A stretch of 19,038 nucleotides of DNA, from positions 1-19,038 of the forward strand of contig JAEZQD010000120.1 in NCBI GenBank assembly GCA_023413185.1. The letters run 5' to 3'. The translations under genes were made by a program, and so were the position numbers. Positions 7,446-13,742 of the stretch are shown here, piece by piece. How positions within the stretch are numbered: the first letter of the stretch is position 1; every line of letters starts with the position of its first letter. The notes beneath the pieces were generated by a model. It was not told the DNA's origin. It ran no database searches and saw only the letters and a list, made by a program, of their open reading frames with translations. The DNA is from Bacillota bacterium. Lineage in GTDB: Bacteria > Bacillota > Clostridia > Oscillospirales > Ruminococcaceae.

Positions 7446-8732
7446 CTATAGGGCAGCTGGCAATGTATTGCCGGGGATATCGATCTTTTTAATGTCTGCG
7501 CCCAGCATCCGAAGCTTTTTTTCCATCTCTTCGTAGCCGCGCTCGACGTGTTGAATATCCTCAATCTCGGTAACGCCCTCCGCAGCAAGTGCCGCAATGA
7601 CAAGTGCCGCCCCCGCGCGCAGATCGGTCGCCTTAACCGGTGCTCCTGTCAGGTAACCCCTACCCTCGACCACCGCGACCTTGCCGTCCACCTGAATGGA
7701 TGCGCCCATACGGTGAAGCTCGTCCACATAACGAAAGCGGTTATCCCAAACGCCTTCGGTCACAATGCTCGTGCCCTTTGCCAAGGTCAGAAGTGCTGTC
7801 ATCTGCGGCTGCATATCGGTGGGGAAGCCCGGGTGCGGGAGTGTTTTGACGTTGGTACGCATCAGGTCGCCTGAGCGTTTGACGTGAACCGATTCGTCGT
7901 ATTCGGTGACATCCACACCCATCTTGCGCAGTTTGCTGGTAATCGGCTCAAGATGCTTTGGAATCACGTTCCTGACCACGACATCACCGCGCGTGGCAGC
8001 CGCAGCCACCATGTAGGTGCCCGCTTCAATCTGGTCGGGAATAATCGAATAATTGGCGCCGTGCAGACGCTGCACACCGCGTATTTTAATGACATCGGTG
8101 CCGGCACCGCGTACGTCGGCGCCCATCGAGTTTAAGAAGTTTGCGAGGTCTACAATATGCGGCTCTTTTGCCGCGTTTTCAATAACGGTAAGCCCCGGCG
8201 CACGAACCGCCGCGAGCATGATGTTCATGGTTGCGCCCACCGAGACCACATCTAAAAATATCGGTGCGCCCAATAAGGATTCGGACTGTACGCTGACAAT
8301 ACCGCCGCTTACAATCTCAACCTCCGCGCCAAGGGACTCGAAGCCCTTGATATGTTGATCAATGGGTCTTACGCCGAAATAGCACCCGCCCGGCAGCGGA
8401 ACCATTGCCTTGCCAAACCTGCCAATCAGCACGCCAAGCAGGTAGTACGATGCGCGCAGATGACGCGCCATGTCGTACGACACAACGTGGGAGCTGATTC
8501 TGGCGGTGTCTATCTCTACCGTCGTTTTATCTAAATAACGAATTTTGGCACCCATCTCGTGAAGAATCTTCAGGATGATGGAGGTGTCGCGAATATTCGG
8601 AACATTTTCAAGTACGCAGGGGCCGGCAGCTAAGATGGTGGCGGGAATTATCGCAACTGCGGCATTCTTTGCGCCGCTAATGCTAACCTCACCAACCAGT
8701 GGATTACCACCGGTTACTACAAACTTTTCCAA
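7446..8732 (-). CDS. murA: UDP-N-acetylglucosamine 1-carboxyvinyltransferase MurA
   Basis: This 428-residue enzyme of the EPSP-synthase fold catalyses the first committed step of peptidoglycan synthesis, transferring enolpyruvate from PEP to UDP-GlcNAc in the cytoplasm. Visible landmarks are SGAKNAA (Lys22), the active-site loop VPLPGGCYFGVRPIDQH with the fosfomycin-target Cys117, EAGTYMVAAAATRG, and HPGFPTDMQPQM containing the catalytic Asp. Translation appears to start at TTG (8730-8732), with AGGGGAG nine bases upstream; the N-terminus MEKFVVTGG then matches the family. A promoter lies at 8852-8860, giving a leader of about 115 bases with small hairpins. Low-GC Gram-positives often carry two murA paralogues; only one is in view. 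Confidence 0.97.
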   Translation of the reverse strand: MEKFVVTGGNPLVGEVSISGAKNAAVAIIPATILAAGPCVLENVPNIRDTSIILKILHEMGAKIRYLDKTTVEIDTARISSHVVSYDMARHLRASYYLLGVLIGRFGKAMVPLPGGCYFGVRPIDQHIKGFESLGAEVEIVSGGIVSVQSESLLGAPIFLDVVSVGATMNIMLAAVRAPGLTVIENAAKEPHIVDLANFLNSMGADVRGAGTDVIKIRGVQRLHGANYSIIPDQIEAGTYMVAAAATRGDVVVRNVIPKHLEPITSKLRKMGVDVTEYDESVHVKRSGDLMRTNVKTLPHPGFPTDMQPQMTALLTLAKGTSIVTEGVWDNRFRYVDELHRMGASIQVDGKVAVVEGRGYLTGAPVKATDLRAGAALVIAALAAEGVTEIEDIQHVERGYEEMEKKLRMLGADIKKIDIPGNTLPAAL

Positions 8733-8815
8733 TCAGATGTTCTCCCCTTATAGCAGCGGCATAAATGCAACCGCCTGTGATAACGCAAAACGGTTGGTGA
8801 CACAAAGATAAAACG

Positions 8816-8832
8816 CATTTGTTGTGCAAATG
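8816..8832 (-). promoter_or_regulatory. Hairpin near the 5' end of the murA leader
   Basis: CATTTG and CAAATG pair around a 5-base loop about 13 bases after the predicted transcription start. A second stem in the same leader pairs 8768-8773 (CAACCG) with 8791-8796 (CGGTTG). No known riboswitch class is recognisable. Confidence 0.35.
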
Positions 8833-8851
8833 GTCAAACCTACCTTTATGT

Positions 8852-8860
8852 ATTATACCA
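8852..8860 (-). promoter_or_regulatory. Extended -10 promoter of murA
   Basis: On the minus strand this reads TGGTATAAT, a perfect extended -10. The -35 region is AT-rich without a clear TTGACA. The predicted RNA start is near 8845, about 113 bases before the TTG start of murA. Confidence 0.65.
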
Positions 8861-8991
8861 CTAATAGTATTAAAATAAAAGTGTAAATTGCATTTGTTTT
8901 ATGTCAATTCGTTTGCACAAAATAACGCGCAATGACAAGTATGGGTAGGTTCGTATGATATTTATGCATTTGCTACTATAAAAATCAAAAA

Positions 8992-9025
8992 CAACAGGCT
9001 TTGCCAAAAATGACAAAGCCTGTTG
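8992..9025 (-). terminator. Intrinsic terminator of the M23 hydrolase gene
   Basis: A perfect 12-bp stem (CAACAGGCTTTG with CAAAGCCTGTTG) has a 10-base loop, 15 bases after the gene's stop. On the minus strand it is followed by a TTTTTGATTTTTA tract. The rest of 8733-9040 holds the murA promoter and leader only. Confidence 0.9.
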
Positions 9026-9040
9026 CATTACAGTAATAGC

Positions 9041-10813
9041 TTAGTAATAGCGCATGGGGTTCATATAGCGACCGTTTACACGTATCTCGAAATGAAGATG
9101 CGTGCCGGTTACGTTACCGGTTCGGCCCATAAGACCGATGACGTCGCCCTTACTCACCTTTTCTCCGTAAGAGACATAGCGCCTGCTCAGGTGAGCGTAC
9201 AGTGTCTGTATGCCGTTGCCGTGGTCAATCATGACATGGTTGCCATAGCCACGTGCGTTTGTTTTTGCGATAACGACTACGCCCGAATCCGCTGCGACAA
9301 TCTGTGCGCCGTGGTAAAGTGTAATATCGGTACCCGTATGCCCCACATAGCCTTGGAAGCCGCAAGAGATGCGACCGCCACCGACAACAGGCCACATAAA
9401 GCGTCCCGTGCCGACCGTGCTTGAGGTTCCGTTGCCGGTGGAAACCTTAATCTCCTTGGTGCCGACGGTAACCTGTTCTGCAACCGGTTCCTGAACCACG
9501 CGAGAACTAAGGATGTTGCGCTGGATCTCAACGCCGTCTACCAGTGTAACCTCGGCGGTGACCTCCTGAATGCCGTTTTCACCCTTCTTGGTAATCTTGG
9601 TGTAACCGCGGGTGTAGCTGCTACTCTTGTTCTGAACTATCTCGTAAGGAAGAGAATCCTCATAGATAATTGTTCTGGTTACTTTAATGGGAAGAAACGG
9701 TTGGGCCTGAGAGATGAGAACATCCTGTCCGGGAAACAGCGACTTGTCGATGCCTGGGTTTAGTAGAAGCAGGTCGCTTACACCAACGCCAACGCTCTGC
9801 GCAATCTTCCACGGGCTGTCGCCCTCCTGAACGGTGTAGGTCTTTCTACCTTCCACCTCAGAGGTGATGAGCTGCTCTATCTCGTCGGGTTCCTTTACCG
9901 TTGTTTGCGGATACAATCCGTCAACGAGCTTGACCGATTGCATAAAGTTTACTTTCTCGGTCGGCTCACCCGTTCTGGACGCATCAAGCAATCCTTCCAG
10001 CGTCTGCTTAATGGACGCTCTGTCATAGGTTGCGCCGAAAAATTTATCGTCGATATACAGACCGGACGCCTCCACGATAACGCTGTTGGACGCCTTAATC
10101 AACTCGTCGCAGATCTGATCGACTCTTGATAGCTCTGACTGATCCACCACCGTGACCTTGTAGGTCGGGATGGTGTAGATCGGCTCTGCCGAGGCATCAG
10201 CCACAATACGCTCCTGCATCATCTTCTCCGCCTGTTTAAACTCAGTTTCGGAGGTAATATAGCCGAGCGTCTTTCCGTCATACTCTACCTCAAGCCCAAA
10301 GGTAAGTCCGGAAAAATACTGGATGGTCATAACAAGGAACAGGACACCGAGAACGGGCGCAACGTAATGGGATAACCCCACAATGCCGCGAAGAACCAGC
10401 AGACCGCCTCGTTTTACACACCCTGCGCATTCCTTTGTGGCTAGCCACAGGCTTCTTTTGCGCTTTTCTTTAATCCGCCTGACTGCGCGGAAAAACTTAT
10501 TTGCGAAACTGATAAATGGATCCAGTACCTCTTGCGCAACATGCATCACGTACGCCCCAAGACGTTTACGGATAACCTTGCTGTGGAAAAACTCCCACAC
10601 CTTGCTGCTGCGTGCATAAAAGCCGATGTTGCGCCGGTAGCGCTTCATCGTACGCATAAACTGAACCCCAACAAAGTAGCAAATTCTATATAGTCTGGTA
10701 AACAGTTTGCTTAGCTCTTGTAGTACAATAGAAGATAAAACTTCTTTCCGTGTTCCCCCAAATACGATTGGCGCCCCTTTTATCGAGCCGCCGGTGTCGT
10801 TTGCGAGTGCCAC
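9041..10813 (-). CDS. Membrane-anchored LysM-G5-M23 peptidoglycan endopeptidase
   Basis: The predicted protein has 590 residues. Residues 1 to about 150 are a basic, aromatic-rich region with no signal peptide, followed by a single membrane helix (about 150-170), so the C-terminal part is extracellular. A coiled linker region (about 180-320) leads to a LysM domain (about 324-367, YTVQEGDSPWKIAQ), a G5 domain (about 371-452, ending VTVGTKE) and a complete M23/LytM domain. The metal and catalytic residues are all present: His492 and Asp496 in GHTGTD, His541 in LYAHLS, and the HLH of THLHFE. It should cleave peptidoglycan cross-bridges at the membrane face. The GTG at 10813 is chosen because AAAGGAG lies eight bases upstream; an ATG two codons earlier sits too close to that site. 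Confidence 0.93.
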   Translation of the reverse strand: MALANDTGGSIKGAPIVFGGTRKEVLSSIVLQELSKLFTRLYRICYFVGVQFMRTMKRYRRNIGFYARSSKVWEFFHSKVIRKRLGAYVMHVAQEVLDPFISFANKFFRAVRRIKEKRKRSLWLATKECAGCVKRGGLLVLRGIVGLSHYVAPVLGVLFLVMTIQYFSGLTFGLEVEYDGKTLGYITSETEFKQAEKMMQERIVADASAEPIYTIPTYKVTVVDQSELSRVDQICDELIKASNSVIVEASGLYIDDKFFGATYDRASIKQTLEGLLDASRTGEPTEKVNFMQSVKLVDGLYPQTTVKEPDEIEQLITSEVEGRKTYTVQEGDSPWKIAQSVGVGVSDLLLLNPGIDKSLFPGQDVLISQAQPFLPIKVTRTIIYEDSLPYEIVQNKSSSYTRGYTKITKKGENGIQEVTAEVTLVDGVEIQRNILSSRVVQEPVAEQVTVGTKEIKVSTGNGTSSTVGTGRFMWPVVGGGRISCGFQGYVGHTGTDITLYHGAQIVAADSGVVVIAKTNARGYGNHVMIDHGNGIQTLYAHLSRRYVSYGEKVSKGDVIGLMGRTGNVTGTHLHFEIRVNGRYMNPMRYY

Positions 10814-10829
10814 TTGCATCACTCCTTTA

Positions 10830-10900
10830 TTTTCGGTGCAAAGGGGCTTGCATCGATGCCTTTGCCGCCGGGCGAACATCGCCTTAGGCTAAACCGAAAA
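10830..10900 (-). promoter_or_regulatory. Structured 5' leader (three-way junction) of the M23 gene
   Basis: On the minus strand an outer 8-bp stem (TTTTCGGT at 10900-10893 with ACCGAAAA at 10837-10830) encloses two hairpins. One is GGCGA/TCGCC (10883-10871, 3-base loop). The other is GCAAAGG/CCTTTGC (10865-10838, 14-base loop), which stacks directly on the outer stem. The ribosome site AAAGGAG begins two bases after the outer stem closes, so folding could control translation. I could not match it to a known riboswitch. Confidence 0.5.
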
Positions 10901-10928
10901 ACAGAATACCTATTTCGTGGATAAACTA

Positions 10929-10956
10929 ATTATACACACCAAAGCCAAAAAAACAA
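10929..10956 (-). promoter_or_regulatory. Proximal promoter of the M23 hydrolase gene
   Basis: On the minus strand TTGTTT (10956-10951), a 16-base spacer, and a perfect TATAAT (10934-10929). A CAAAGCC/GGCTTTG inverted repeat (10940-10946, 10957-10963) straddles the -35 and spacer and could be an operator. Confidence 0.55.
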
Positions 10957-10970
10957 GGCTTTGCTCGGTA

Positions 10971-11072
10971 TGGATACAAAATTGTAATATATAATTTACA
11001 ATTACTGAGACGGAAGAGGGGAGCTTTCGCACAAAAATATACAAATTGCTCCGATATTCGCCATTGTATCCA
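10971..11072 (-). promoter_or_regulatory. Nested inverted-repeat element of about 102 bases upstream of the M23 gene
   Basis: The ends TGGATACAA (10971-10979) and TTGTATCCA (11064-11072) are perfectly complementary. Inside are AATTGTAA/TTACAATT (10980-10987, 10996-11003, 8-base spacer) and a short GGAGC/GCTCC pairing (about 11020-11051). Together they could fold as a three-way junction. A -10 box at 11079-11084 would start RNA almost exactly at the element's 5' end. Alternatively the AT-rich inner palindrome is a protein-binding site. Confidence 0.35.
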
Positions 11073-11078
11073 CATCAT

Positions 11079-11084
11079 ATTATA
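11079..11084 (-). promoter_or_regulatory. Possible distal -10 box upstream of the M23 gene
   Basis: Perfect TATAAT on the minus strand, but the -35 region (TGACAA at 18 bases) is poor. Confidence 0.3.
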
Positions 11085-11218
11085 CGCCAAATCCGTCATG
11101 GGTTGTCATCAACCTGTCCGTAAAAAAGGCTTATTCGCATTGAGATGATTGTCTTTTACTTTATTATTCCAAAAAAGATAGCTGATTTTACATGGTAAAT
11201 TTTTCATCGCTTGTGCCG

Positions 11219-11941
11219 TTACAATACCTTCGACAAAAACTCCCGCAAACGCTCGTTTTGGGGGCTGCCGAAAAACTGTGCGGGGGGTGCCTGCTCGAGT
11301 ACCTGCCCCTCATCCATAAACAGTACGCGGGTCGCCACCTCTCTGGCAAAGCCCATCTCGTGTGTGACCACCACCATGGTCATGCCCTCGTGGGCAAGCT
11401 CCCGCATAACCTCCAGCACCTCGCCCACCATCTCGGGGTCGAGCGCAGAGGTCGGCTCGTCAAACAACATCACATCGGGGTTCATTGCCAGTGCGCGCAC
11501 AATCGCAATGCGCTGCTTTTGACCGCCGGAAAGCTGGTTTGGGTAAGAATCCGCCTTTTCGGTAAGCCCGATGCGCTCGAGCAAGCGCAGCGCCTGCTCT
11601 TTTGCCTCATCCTGCGTCTTAAGCTTAAGCTTTAAGGGCGCAAGCATAATGTTTTCTAAAATACTCAGATGGGGGAACAGATTAAACTGTTGAAACACCA
11701 TCCCCATCTTGCGGCGAAGCAGGTTGATGTCCGCATTGGGCGCTGTAATATTCTCGCCCTCGAACCAAACCTCTCCCCCGGTGGGGACCTCCAACAGATT
11801 GAGGCAGCGCAAAAAGGTGCTTTTGCCCGAGCCGGAGGGACCCACGACGACGACCTTCTCGCCTTTTTCAATCGTAAGGTCGATGCCGCGCAGCACGTTG
11901 TTGTCTCCAAAGGATTTTTGCAAATTATTAACGGTTATCAC
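11219..11941 (-). CDS. Polar amino acid ABC transporter ATPase (GlnQ/ArtP/HisP type)
   Basis: This 240-residue ATPase has Walker A GPSGSGKST, Q-loop VFQQFNLFPHLS, signature LSGGQKQR, Walker B VMLFDEPTSALDPE and switch VTHEMGFA. The DEPTSALDPEMVGEVLEVM and THEMGFAREVA phrases are specific to the polar amino acid uptake (PAAT) subfamily. It energises the permease encoded immediately upstream. The GTG at 11941 is favoured, with AAAGGAGG ten bases upstream; a TTG at 11950 lies only one base from that site. The start overlaps the permease stop by 14 bases, so translation is coupled. No clear terminator follows. Confidence 0.95.
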   Translation of the reverse strand: MITVNNLQKSFGDNNVLRGIDLTIEKGEKVVVVGPSGSGKSTFLRCLNLLEVPTGGEVWFEGENITAPNADINLLRRKMGMVFQQFNLFPHLSILENIMLAPLKLKLKTQDEAKEQALRLLERIGLTEKADSYPNQLSGGQKQRIAIVRALAMNPDVMLFDEPTSALDPEMVGEVLEVMRELAHEGMTMVVVTHEMGFAREVATRVLFMDEGQVLEQAPPAQFFGSPQNERLREFLSKVL

Positions 11942-12614
11942 CCTTTGCAAGCCTCCTTTCCATCTTCTTTTGAATGGCGGTCATACCGATAACCAGCAGC
12001 AGGTAGATGCCTGCCACCAAGAACAGAGGTAACCCGATAAACGTTCTGCCGCGGATGCCGTCGGCCACCTTTGTGAGCTCACGCACTGCGATCATGCCCG
12101 CGATGGAGGTCTCTTTGAGCAGTACGATAAACTCGTTAAACAGCGCAGGCAGAATGTTTTTTACCGCCTGCGGCAGGATGATAAGCGACATGGTCATCGA
12201 GTTGCCAAGACCAAGGCTTCTGCCCGCCTCGTACTGCCCTTTATCCACCGACTGGATGCCCGAGCGGATGATCTCGGCAACGTAGGCGCCCGAGTTAATG
12301 CCAAAGCCGACAAACGCAACCGGCATGCCGTCTGTCGTAGAGGTAAAGACCACGGTGTAAAGGATAAGCAGCTGTACGAGCATCGGCGTTCCACGAATGA
12401 TGGTGATATAGACATCGCACAGCTTGTCAAGCACCCATAGCTTTTTGTTGGTGACCGCAAAATACTTAATGAGAGCAACAACGGTTCCGATAACCACACC
12501 GATACACACCGCCACTGCCGAGATAAGCAATGTTTTGCCAAGACCCTCAAAATACATCAGCCAACGGTCTTCGGCGATTATGGAGGTGTAGAAATCCTGC
12601 AAGAATTTTTCCAT
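11928..12614 (-). CDS. Polar amino acid ABC transporter permease (HisM/GlnP type)
   Basis: The 228-residue permease has an N-terminal EGLGKTLLISAVAVCIGVVIGTVVAL helix, the RGTPMLVQLLILYT motif, and the EAA loop GINSGAYVAEIIRSGIQSVDKGQYEAGRSLGLGNSMTM, all standard for the HisM family. About five membrane helices are expected, working as a homodimer with the ATPase and binding protein. The open frame continues upstream to 12761, but that part runs through the hairpin segment and has no family resemblance; the ATG at 12614 gives the normal N-terminus. Its ribosome site is weak (GGAAAG close to the ATG), in keeping with lower expression than the binding protein. Confidence 0.94.
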   Translation of the reverse strand: MEKFLQDFYTSIIAEDRWLMYFEGLGKTLLISAVAVCIGVVIGTVVALIKYFAVTNKKLWVLDKLCDVYITIIRGTPMLVQLLILYTVVFTSTTDGMPVAFVGFGINSGAYVAEIIRSGIQSVDKGQYEAGRSLGLGNSMTMSLIILPQAVKNILPALFNEFIVLLKETSIAGMIAVRELTKVADGIRGRTFIGLPLFLVAGIYLLLVIGMTAIQKKMERRLAKGDNR

Positions 12615-12674
12615 CTGCTTTCCAATACCTTTCCGGCGGCAAGGATACACCCCCGCCGTCATAAAAATAATTGC

Positions 12675-12748
12675 ACCAATACACTTGTTGTAAAGCGGCG
12701 CACCCGTAGGTGTCGCACACAGTATTGGTTGCGCCGTTTTACAACAAG
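12675..12748 (-). repeat. 19-bp near-perfect inverted repeat with pseudoknot potential
   Basis: The arms 12684-12702 and 12730-12748 are complementary at 18 of 19 positions around a 27-base loop. Inside the loop GTGT/ACAC (12710-12720) can form a small hairpin. An ACCAATAC at 12675-12682 outside the stem is perfectly complementary to GTATTGGT at 12722-12729 inside the loop, which would give a pseudoknot or an alternative fold. It lies between the binding-protein and permease genes. The single mismatch is A-C in the operon transcript but G-U on the other strand. Confidence 0.75.
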
Positions 12749-12777
12749 CCATAGCGGGCAAAGCTGCCCGCTATGGC
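12748..12777 (-). terminator. Strong hairpin after the binding-protein gene, probable partial terminator or mRNA-stabilising stem
   Basis: A perfect 13-bp GC-rich stem (GCCATAGCGGGCA with its complement) has a 4-base loop, 34 bases after the stop of the binding-protein gene. On the minus strand it is followed by TTGTTGT, only partly a T-tract. Such stems between the binding protein and permease genes of ABC operons commonly raise expression of the former. Confidence 0.7.
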
Positions 12778-12810
12778 TCGCATTGATCGTTTGTGCCAGA
12801 TAGAAGTGGA

Positions 12811-13572
12811 TTACGCCAGCGCCATGTGCTTTACAACGAGCGAATCAATGGTGCCGTCCGCAATCAGCTTAGCGAGTGTCGCGTTGATGGCTGCCATCAA
12901 ATCGGTCTGACCCTTCTGTACCGCAATCGCGTAGCTTTCCTCTGTCAGTGCTTCGGGCAGAACCTCAAGCGCACCGCCGGAGTTTGCGGCAATGGACTCT
13001 GCGGGGAGCTTGTCGATGATAACGGCGTCGCATTTTCCGCTGGAGAGGGCTGCGCCTGCCTCGATACCGCTCTTAAAGCGAAGCACCTCTTTGGCGGCGA
13101 TGTCATCGGTGGCGTAGTAATCACCGGTGGTTGACTCCTGAACCGCGATGGTGAGTCCGTCGAGATTATCAGCGGTAATGCCGCTGCCTGCTTTGATGAT
13201 AACGTGCTGCGCACTCATAACGTATTGATCCGAAAAATCAACCTGCTCCAGACGCTCCGGCTTAATGGTCATACCCGCAATGGCGATATCCGCTTTGCCG
13301 GACTTAACCGATTCGATGAGAAGGTCAAAGTTCATGTCAACCACCTCAAGCTCAACGCCAAGGTCGTCGGCAATCGCCTGAGCAACTTCGATGTCTACTC
13401 CTGCAGGCTTACCGTCCATTATGTACTCAAACGGGGGGAACGCGGCGTTGGTTACCATGACAATCTTGCCAGCTTTTTTGATGGAATCCAGTCTGTTTGT
13501 GTTGGATGCGCAGCCTGTCATAACAAACGCAAACAACAGAACAAATGCCAAAATCAGTGCTATCTTTTTCAT
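12811..13572 (-). CDS. Polar amino acid ABC transporter substrate-binding lipoprotein
   Basis: The 253-residue protein starts MKKIALILAFVLL and has a lipobox VMTGC (lipidated Cys21), so it is anchored outside the membrane. The mature part is a family 3 solute-binding fold: VTNAAFPPFEYIMDGKPAGVD, IAIAGMTIKPERLEQVDFSDQY, and the hinge segment LDGLTIAVQESTTGDYYA. The FPPFEY and AGMT-x-x-x-x-R motifs are shared by arginine, glutamine, histidine and cystine binders. Three ArgR-like operator matches upstream suggest a basic amino acid such as arginine; this is inference. The ATG at 13572 has AGGAG seven bases upstream. First gene of the importer operon. Confidence 0.95.
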   Translation of the reverse strand: MKKIALILAFVLLFAFVMTGCASNTNRLDSIKKAGKIVMVTNAAFPPFEYIMDGKPAGVDIEVAQAIADDLGVELEVVDMNFDLLIESVKSGKADIAIAGMTIKPERLEQVDFSDQYVMSAQHVIIKAGSGITADNLDGLTIAVQESTTGDYYATDDIAAKEVLRFKSGIEAGAALSSGKCDAVIIDKLPAESIAANSGGALEVLPEALTEESYAIAVQKGQTDLMAAINATLAKLIADGTIDSLVVKHMALA

Positions 13573-13601
13573 GTTCTTTCTCCTCATATTACATATAAAT
13601 T

Positions 13602-13618
13602 ACCTGCCGGTTGCAGGT
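13602..13618 (-). promoter_or_regulatory. Small inverted repeat in the leader of the amino acid importer operon
   Basis: ACCTGC and GCAGGT flank a 5-base spacer between the predicted transcription start (near 13622) and the start codon. It could be a leader hairpin or an operator. No function can be assigned. Confidence 0.35.
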
Positions 13619-13628
13619 TGTAAAAATA

Positions 13629-13656
13629 ATTATACACGTTTTTTCGTATTACGCAA
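13629..13656 (-). promoter_or_regulatory. Promoter of the amino acid importer operon
   Basis: On the minus strand TTGCGT (13656-13651), a 16-base spacer and a perfect TATAAT (13634-13629). The start codon is about 50 bases after the predicted RNA start. Another TATAAT lies further upstream at 13722-13727 without a good -35. Confidence 0.6.
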
Positions 13657-13663
13657 TCGGTAC

Positions 13664-13742
13664 AATGAATAAATATTCCTTAACAATGAATAATTTTGCG
13701 TATAAAATCGCTGATTGGGTGATTATAGTGAATATTTATCCA
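13664..13742. promoter_or_regulatory. Three ArgR (ARG box)-like sites upstream of the importer operon
   Basis: The ARG box core is TGAATWWWWATTCA. Site A at 13666-13678 reads TGAATAAATATTC (all 13 core positions). Site B at 13687-13699 reads TGAATAATTTTGC (11 of 13). Site C at 13729-13742 reads TGAATATTTATCCA (13 of 14). A and B are 21 bases apart centre to centre, the spacing of tandem ARG boxes bound by hexameric ArgR. Their position upstream of the -35 could mean activation, or repression of an upstream start. The DNA is AT-rich, so chance matches are possible. Confidence 0.5.

Larger units (their letters stand above)
10814..11218 (-). other. Gene-free regulatory region upstream of the M23 hydrolase
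   Basis: About 400 bases hold no gene I can support on either strand. From the hydrolase outward it contains a compact multi-stem leader (10830-10900), a proximal promoter (10929-10956), a hairpin-capable repeat (10940-10963), a larger nested inverted repeat (10971-11072) and a second -10 box (11079-11084). The stretch 11085-11218 downstream of the amino acid ABC ATPase shows only a small GGTTG/CAACC hairpin (11101-11114) and no convincing terminator for that operon. Confidence 0.6.

Noticed and set aside
10871..10883. GGCGATG...TTCGCC resembling the first stem of a fluoride riboswitch
   Set aside because: The conserved A-A-A-C linker and pseudoknot partner are missing, and the neighbouring gene is not a fluoride exporter.
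10830..11072. c-di-AMP (ydaO/yuaA) riboswitch upstream of the M23 hydrolase
   Set aside because: Genomic context fits, but I see none of the conserved core sequences of that class and the stems have different spacing.
11192..11635. 147-codon plus-strand frame opposite the PAAT ATPase gene
   Set aside because: Antisense shadow of a conserved gene; no family resemblance.
12615..12761. Open extension of the permease frame to 12761
   Set aside because: It runs through the two hairpins, resembles no permease N-terminus, and the ATG at 12614 gives a standard HisM start.
13662..13693. Two copies of ACAATGAATAA 21 bases apart considered as a small direct repeat
   Set aside because: Better explained as two tandem ARG boxes, and reported as such.
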